Shown here piece by piece: positions 60,351 to 64,000 of a stretch of DNA of 64,000 nt. A model generated the notes under the pieces. It saw nothing but the letters and a program-made list of their open reading frames with translations. It was not told the DNA's origin and ran no database searches. Each line of letters opens with the position of its first letter. Positions within the stretch are counted from its first letter, which is position 1. Made by a program: the position numbers and the translations under genes. Source of the DNA: CAWJHE01 sp963842455 (lineage in GTDB: Bacteria; Chloroflexota; Anaerolineae; Anaerolineales; UBA4823); contig CAWJHE010000017.1 in assembly GCA_963842455.1 (NCBI GenBank), positions 682,001 through 746,000 of the forward strand. The letters are read 5' to 3'.

Positions 60351-61601
60351 CTAAACAGGATAAATATGCCCTTTCTTAATCACTGTTTGAACCAGGTTTA
60401 TCCCAAAGCGATAACCCAAGTGACGGTAATCGGACGCTGACAATATCAACAGATCCGCCTGTTTTCCACTTTCCAGAGAACCAATCTGATCTTGCCGGGC
60501 TATTGCAGCCGCAGAATTAATTGTAGCCGCAGCAATTGCCTGGGCTGGTGTCAGGCGCATATATCGACAAGCCAGCGCCAGGGCAAACTGCATGTTTTCG
60601 CACCAGGCTGTTCCCGGGTTGAGATCGGTGGCGATAGCTAGCAAGCCGCCTGCTTCCAATAACTCTCGCGCAGGAGTATAGTGGCTTTCTGCCAGTCCAA
60701 ATGGGGTACAAGGTAATGCTACAGCAACCGTCTCGCTCCTGGCTAAAGTGCGAATATCTTCAGGAGAGGTTTTAACCAGATGATCCGCCGACACCGCCCC
60801 CAACTCAGCCGCCAGGCTGGCGCCACCCAGGTTGTCAAATTCATCGGCATGAATTTTCAGGGGAAAGCCTAATTCTTTAGCCTTTTCCAGGATGGCACGC
60901 GACTGGGCCAGATCAAAAGCTCCATTTTCGCAGAATACATCCACAAAAGGCATATCTTCAAAAGGCGCCTGGTGCGGCCACCATTCCTGTAAGACCGGCA
61001 GCATGGTTTCGCAAATCAACCCCGTATAGGCATCCGCCTGCCCGTTATACTCCGGAGCAATGGCATGCGCCCCTAAGAATGTAGGCACAATCTCCAGGGG
61101 ACCCTCTTTATTCAACATCAGCAAAGCCTGCAGCATACGCAATTCAGTGGCCGTTCGCAGCCCATAACCTGTCTTGACCTCGGCTGTAGTCGTGCCGCAA
61201 GAGAACATATTCCACAAGCGTAAACGTGTTTCATTCAAGATTTTTTCCAAAGAGCTGGACCGCGTGGCTCGAACAGTTGCCAAAATCCCCCCACCTTCGG
61301 CTAAAATCTGCATATAGGTTTTGCCTTCTAAACGCTGCTCAAATTCAGCCGACCGGTCGCCAGCCCAAATGGCGTGCGTGTGCGGATCCACAAAACCTGG
61401 CATCACCACCTTGCCATTTGCATCTATCCTGGGCTCATCCGGAAAACTTGCCAGAAGCTCAGCAGATTTACCGATTGCAGAGATCTTTTCACCTTCAATC
61501 AGTACCGCCCCATCTGGAATGATCCCTAAATTGCCCAGCTCACGCCCCCGCTGCGGTCCACCTGACAATGTTAGAAGTTGTGATGCTGAATGTATCAACA
61601 T
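60351..61601 (-). CDS. hutI: Imidazolonepropionase (histidine degradation)
   Basis: 416 residues, typical length. The amidohydrolase metal site is GFVDPHTHAIWAGDR; the family residues EVKTGYGL, GAHAIAPEY, IHADEFDNLGGASLAAELGAVSADHL (cited as HADEFDNLGG) and ATDLNPGTAWCENMQ are present. It hydrolyses 4-imidazolone-5-propanoate to N-formimino-L-glutamate. The other hut genes (hutH, hutU, ftcD) are not in this window, so the pathway would have to be completed elsewhere. The gene is divergent from the fumarase/aspartase-family gene. Confidence 0.95.
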   Translation of the reverse strand: MLIHSASQLLTLSGGPQRGRELGNLGIIPDGAVLIEGEKISAIGKSAELLASFPDEPRIDANGKVVMPGFVDPHTHAIWAGDRSAEFEQRLEGKTYMQILAEGGGILATVRATRSSSLEKILNETRLRLWNMFSCGTTTAEVKTGYGLRTATELRMLQALLMLNKEGPLEIVPTFLGAHAIAPEYNGQADAYTGLICETMLPVLQEWWPHQAPFEDMPFVDVFCENGAFDLAQSRAILEKAKELGFPLKIHADEFDNLGGASLAAELGAVSADHLVKTSPEDIRTLARSETVAVALPCTPFGLAESHYTPARELLEAGGLLAIATDLNPGTAWCENMQFALALACRYMRLTPAQAIAAATINSAAAIARQDQIGSLESGKQADLLILSASDYRHLGYRFGINLVQTVIKKGHIYPV

Positions 61602-61664
61602 ATGATCTAATTCCTCGACCCCTACATCTTATAAGTTGATTGAAATTCCCGGTGCAATTAAGAG

Positions 61665-61670
61665 ATTATA
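61665..61670 (-). promoter_or_regulatory. Candidate -10 element for hutI
   Basis: TATAAT on the minus strand (ATTATA on plus) lies 64 bases before the hutI ATG in the 168-base divergent gap. The -35 is unclear. Confidence 0.35.
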
Positions 61671-61733
61671 CCGTTAACCCATAACGATCATGAACATTCG
61701 CTGAGAACTCCCAATCAATTCGGATGAATATTG

Positions 61734-61739
61734 TATAAT
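61734..61739 (+). promoter_or_regulatory. Candidate -10 element for the fumarase/aspartase-family gene
   Basis: TATAAT with TTG just upstream lies 30 bases before the ATG at 61770. No consensus -35 is visible. Confidence 0.4.
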
Positions 61740-61769
61740 TTTCACCAGGCAAAACAACCGGGAGGAAAA

Positions 61770-63215
61770 ATGAATATCGAAAAACCTTTACGAATAGAAC
61801 ACGATTCTCTGGGCGATTTGGGTGTGCCTCAAGATGCCTTGTACGGTATCCAAACCCAACGAGCCATTCAGAACTTTCCTATCTCTGGCTTAAGACCCTG
61901 GAAAGCTTTTATCTGGTCAATGGGCTTGATCAAACTTTGTGCTGCAGAGGTCCATCGTGAACTGGGGATGTTAGATGGACACCTGGCAAACGCCATTATC
62001 CAGGCTGCCCAAGAGGTTATTGAGGGTCGCTGGGACGATCAATTCGTGGTGGATCCTTTCCAGGCTGGCGCAGGCACCAGCCATCATATGAATGTTAATG
62101 AGGTAATTGCTAACCGGGCAACACAGATTCTGGGTGGTCAGGCAGGTGAATACTGGGTTCACCCAAATGACCATGTCAACATGGCGCAATCCACCAATGA
62201 CACCATACCTACAGCCATCCGACTGGGTGCATTATGGCGCCTGGGTGAACTCTTGGAAACCGTCGAGAACCTGGCTACAGCTTTATCCTGTAAAGCAATG
62301 GAATTCGACGACATTGTGAAATCCGGTCGTACCCATTTGCAAGACGCGGTTCCCATACGTTTAGGGCAGGAATTTGGCGCTTATGCCGAAGCTGTCCGGC
62401 GCGATGCCGGCCGGATTCGCCGCTCTGGCCAGGAGCTCAGCCGGCTAGGTATTGGCGGGACTGCCACCGGCACCGGCCTGAATGCTCACCCGCACTACCA
62501 TGCACTCATGGTCAAAAAGCTATCCGAACATAGCAAATTGGCGTTGCAAACTTCAGACAACTTGTTCGAAAGCATGCAATCCATGGCAGATGCCGCTGAC
62601 TTTTCCGCTACACTGCGCACGCTGTCCATAACACTGACGCGCATCGCTAACGATTTCCGCCTGTTAGCCTCTGGGCCGACCACCGGCCTGGATGAACTGC
62701 GCTTGCCTGCTGTCCAGCCCGGATCCAGCATTATGCCCGGTAAAGTCAACCCGGTTATGGCAGAGATGTTGAATATGGCCATGTTCCATATTCAAGGCTG
62801 CGATTTGGTTATTTCTCTGGCTGCACAGGCGGGTCAGTTGGAATTGAATGTGATGATGCCCATCATTGCCCACAACTTATTCGAAATGATGCAGGTAATG
62901 ATCGGTTCAGTGAAAGCTTTTACCAACCATTGCGTCAAAGGGCTCGAGGCTAATCAGGCAAAAGCCGAAGGTTGGCTAGAACGGAATGCTATTATCGTTA
63001 CGGCCCTCAATCCCATCATTGGATACAGCGCGGGAGCCCAGTTGGTCAAAGAAGCGCTCAACAGCAATCTATCTATTCGCCAGTTAGCCTTTTCCAAGGC
63101 AGAACATGGCAAATTGATCAACCAAAATACGAAAGAGCCGGTAACAACTCAAGAGATCGATGCCGCCCTGGGAAATTTACGAAGGTTAACCGAAGGAGGT
63201 CTCATCGGTAAATAA
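61770..63215 (+). CDS. Fumarase/aspartase superfamily lyase, probably aspartate ammonia-lyase
   Basis: 481 residues from ATG 61770, with GGGAGG 5 bases upstream. Superfamily signatures: IEHDSLGDLGVPQDALYGIQTQRA, AGAGTSHHMNVNEVIANRA, VHPNDHVNMAQSTNDTIPTA, SGRTHLQDAVPIRLGQE and the mobile-loop GSSIMPGKVNPVMAEMLNM with the catalytic Ser. The phrases YGIQTQRAIQNFPISG and AAQAGQLELNVMMPIIAHN look more like aspartases than class II fumarases (which usually have GKVNPTQ). I therefore lean to aspartate = fumarate + ammonia but cannot exclude fumarase. Cytoplasmic, apparently monocistronic. Confidence 0.85.
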   Translation: MNIEKPLRIEHDSLGDLGVPQDALYGIQTQRAIQNFPISGLRPWKAFIWSMGLIKLCAAEVHRELGMLDGHLANAIIQAAQEVIEGRWDDQFVVDPFQAGAGTSHHMNVNEVIANRATQILGGQAGEYWVHPNDHVNMAQSTNDTIPTAIRLGALWRLGELLETVENLATALSCKAMEFDDIVKSGRTHLQDAVPIRLGQEFGAYAEAVRRDAGRIRRSGQELSRLGIGGTATGTGLNAHPHYHALMVKKLSEHSKLALQTSDNLFESMQSMADAADFSATLRTLSITLTRIANDFRLLASGPTTGLDELRLPAVQPGSSIMPGKVNPVMAEMLNMAMFHIQGCDLVISLAAQAGQLELNVMMPIIAHNLFEMMQVMIGSVKAFTNHCVKGLEANQAKAEGWLERNAIIVTALNPIIGYSAGAQLVKEALNSNLSIRQLAFSKAEHGKLINQNTKEPVTTQEIDAALGNLRRLTEGGLIGK

Positions 63216-63274
63216 AAGCTTCTTTTACAAAGACTTTATGGATTTTCTTGCCAATCGGTCGTATGATATCCACT

Positions 63275-64000
63275 ATGGATCCAACCTACATCTTAGTTAT
63301 CGAAGATGATGATATTGTCGCTCGCACGGTGGAACGCAGCTTGCGAGGAGAGGAGTTCCGGGTCGTTCTGGCTGGCAGCGGCGTAGAAGGACTAAAGACT
63401 GCTCGCCGCCGGCCGCCTGATATGGTAATCTTGGATGTGATTATGCCTGGAATGGACGGGTATACTGTGTGCCGCGAAATTCGTTCTGACCCGCTTCTCT
63501 CTAATGTGCCAATTTTATTCTTGACGGCGAAGATCAAGGATGAAGACAAGATTGCTGGTTTCAAAGCTGGAGCCGACGATTTTTTGTGCAAACCTTTTAA
63601 TATCGATGAGTTGATCCTGAGAACACGTGCTATTTTACGCCGCTCGAGTTTGCAGCCTGGACGGGCTTCCACCAGGCAAATCCCTGATACAACTACGGCA
63701 GATTATTTGCCTGGGGTCAGCCTGTCAAATCAACCGGAAATCCGGCCATCTATTGATGACCTTCCCAAGTTGAAGACGCATCTTTCAGTTGGCAGTTTTA
63801 CCCTGGAAACGACCACCTACTCCCTAGACACTCCACATCGCGGTCGGGTAAACCTTACCCCGGTCCAATATGAGCTTCTATATCACCTGATGAGTCATGC
63901 AGGTGAAATCTTCACACCAGAACGACTGCTAGATGAGGTGTGGGACTATCCATCCGATACCGGAAGTTCAGACCTGGTACGGGTGCATATCAGAAATTTG
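63275..64000 (+). CDS. OmpR-family response regulator (C-terminus beyond window edge)
   Basis: Translation from ATG 63275 (MDPTYILVIEDDDIVARTVER) stays open to base 64000, giving 242 codons. The receiver domain covers residues 5-120: acidic EDDD, phospho-acceptor Asp in MVILDVIMPGMDGY (about residue 55), Thr in ILFLTAKI, Lys in LCKPFN. A linker of about 50 residues is longer than usual. The winged-helix DNA-binding domain then begins (VNLTPVQYELLYHLMSHAGEIFTPERLLDEVW, here cited as LTPVQYELLYHL) and reaches SDLVRVHIRNL at the edge. No partner kinase is visible; it may follow outside the window. Confidence 0.93.
   Translation, partial: MDPTYILVIEDDDIVARTVERSLRGEEFRVVLAGSGVEGLKTARRRPPDMVILDVIMPGMDGYTVCREIRSDPLLSNVPILFLTAKIKDEDKIAGFKAGADDFLCKPFNIDELILRTRAILRRSSLQPGRASTRQIPDTTTADYLPGVSLSNQPEIRPSIDDLPKLKTHLSVGSFTLETTTYSLDTPHRGRVNLTPVQYELLYHLMSHAGEIFTPERLLDEVWDYPSDTGSSDLVRVHIRNL

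Noticed and set aside
61770..63215. Confident assignment as class II fumarase (fumC)
   Set aside because: The loop reads GKVNPVMAE rather than GKVNPTQ, and flanking segments look more like aspartase, so the symbol was withheld.

Overview
The window reads like a chromosomal segment of an anaerobic member of the Chloroflexota, most likely class Anaerolineae. This is an inference from gene content: lipoproteins and surface proteins with P-T-rich linkers, an NBR1-type Ig domain lipoprotein, an F420/deazaflavin-dependent nitroreductase-family protein, a B12-dependent methylmalonyl-CoA mutase, corrinoid methyltransferases, a PsrABC-type molybdoenzyme and a giant multiheme cytochrome c. There is no CRISPR array, rRNA operon, phage or intact insertion sequence. 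One tRNA gene is present.

Layout. 0-8 kb: a secreted M28 aminopeptidase (runs off the left edge), a DUF4287/DUF5655 protein, a broken HEAT-repeat gene, a DNA glycosylase, a TauE/SafE exporter, a frameshifted secreted M14 carboxypeptidase and a DUF2177 membrane protein. 8-16 kb: a SlyD-like prolyl isomerase, an S9 peptidase followed by a YjbQ protein, an NBR1-Ig lipoprotein, then (minus strand) methylmalonyl-CoA mutase, methylmalonyl-CoA epimerase and a membrane protein. 16.6-22.6 kb: a DUF1786 protein, HtpG, and a long membrane-anchored coiled-coil protein split by frameshifts. 22.7-27.4 kb: tRNA-Arg(GCG), then an AT-rich patch with a beta-propeller protein, an M23 peptidase and a DUF234-type ATPase. 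27.5-29.2 kb: a GT-C glycosyltransferase-like protein.

29.3-39.4 kb is the most unusual part. It holds a GntR/UTRA regulator, two tandem MtmB-family (monomethylamine methyltransferase) homologues flanking a corrinoid protein, and a complete BMP-family ABC importer whose binding protein carries two tandem BMP domains. Both methyltransferases have glycine where archaeal MtmB has pyrrolysine. I read this as a regulated uptake-and-demethylation system feeding methyl groups to a corrinoid protein, with an unknown methylated substrate.

39.8-47.8 kb: a TorD-PsrA-PsrB-PsrC-like respiratory molybdoenzyme operon next to a MalT/LuxR-type ATPase regulator. 47.8-55 kb: AddA and AddB (both frameshifted) and a deazaflavin-dependent reductase-family protein. 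55.3-58.1 kb: a 22-heme (22 CXXCH) cytochrome overlapping surE. 58.1-64 kb: an inositol monophosphatase-family enzyme, two response regulators, an HD hydrolase, imidazolonepropionase and a fumarase/aspartase-family lyase.

Caution. At least nine genes are interrupted by single-base shifts, several at short homopolymers. This pattern looks more like residual indel errors in the assembly than true gene decay, so the broken genes may be intact in the organism. Frameshifted genes are listed as separate reading-frame pieces with cross references.
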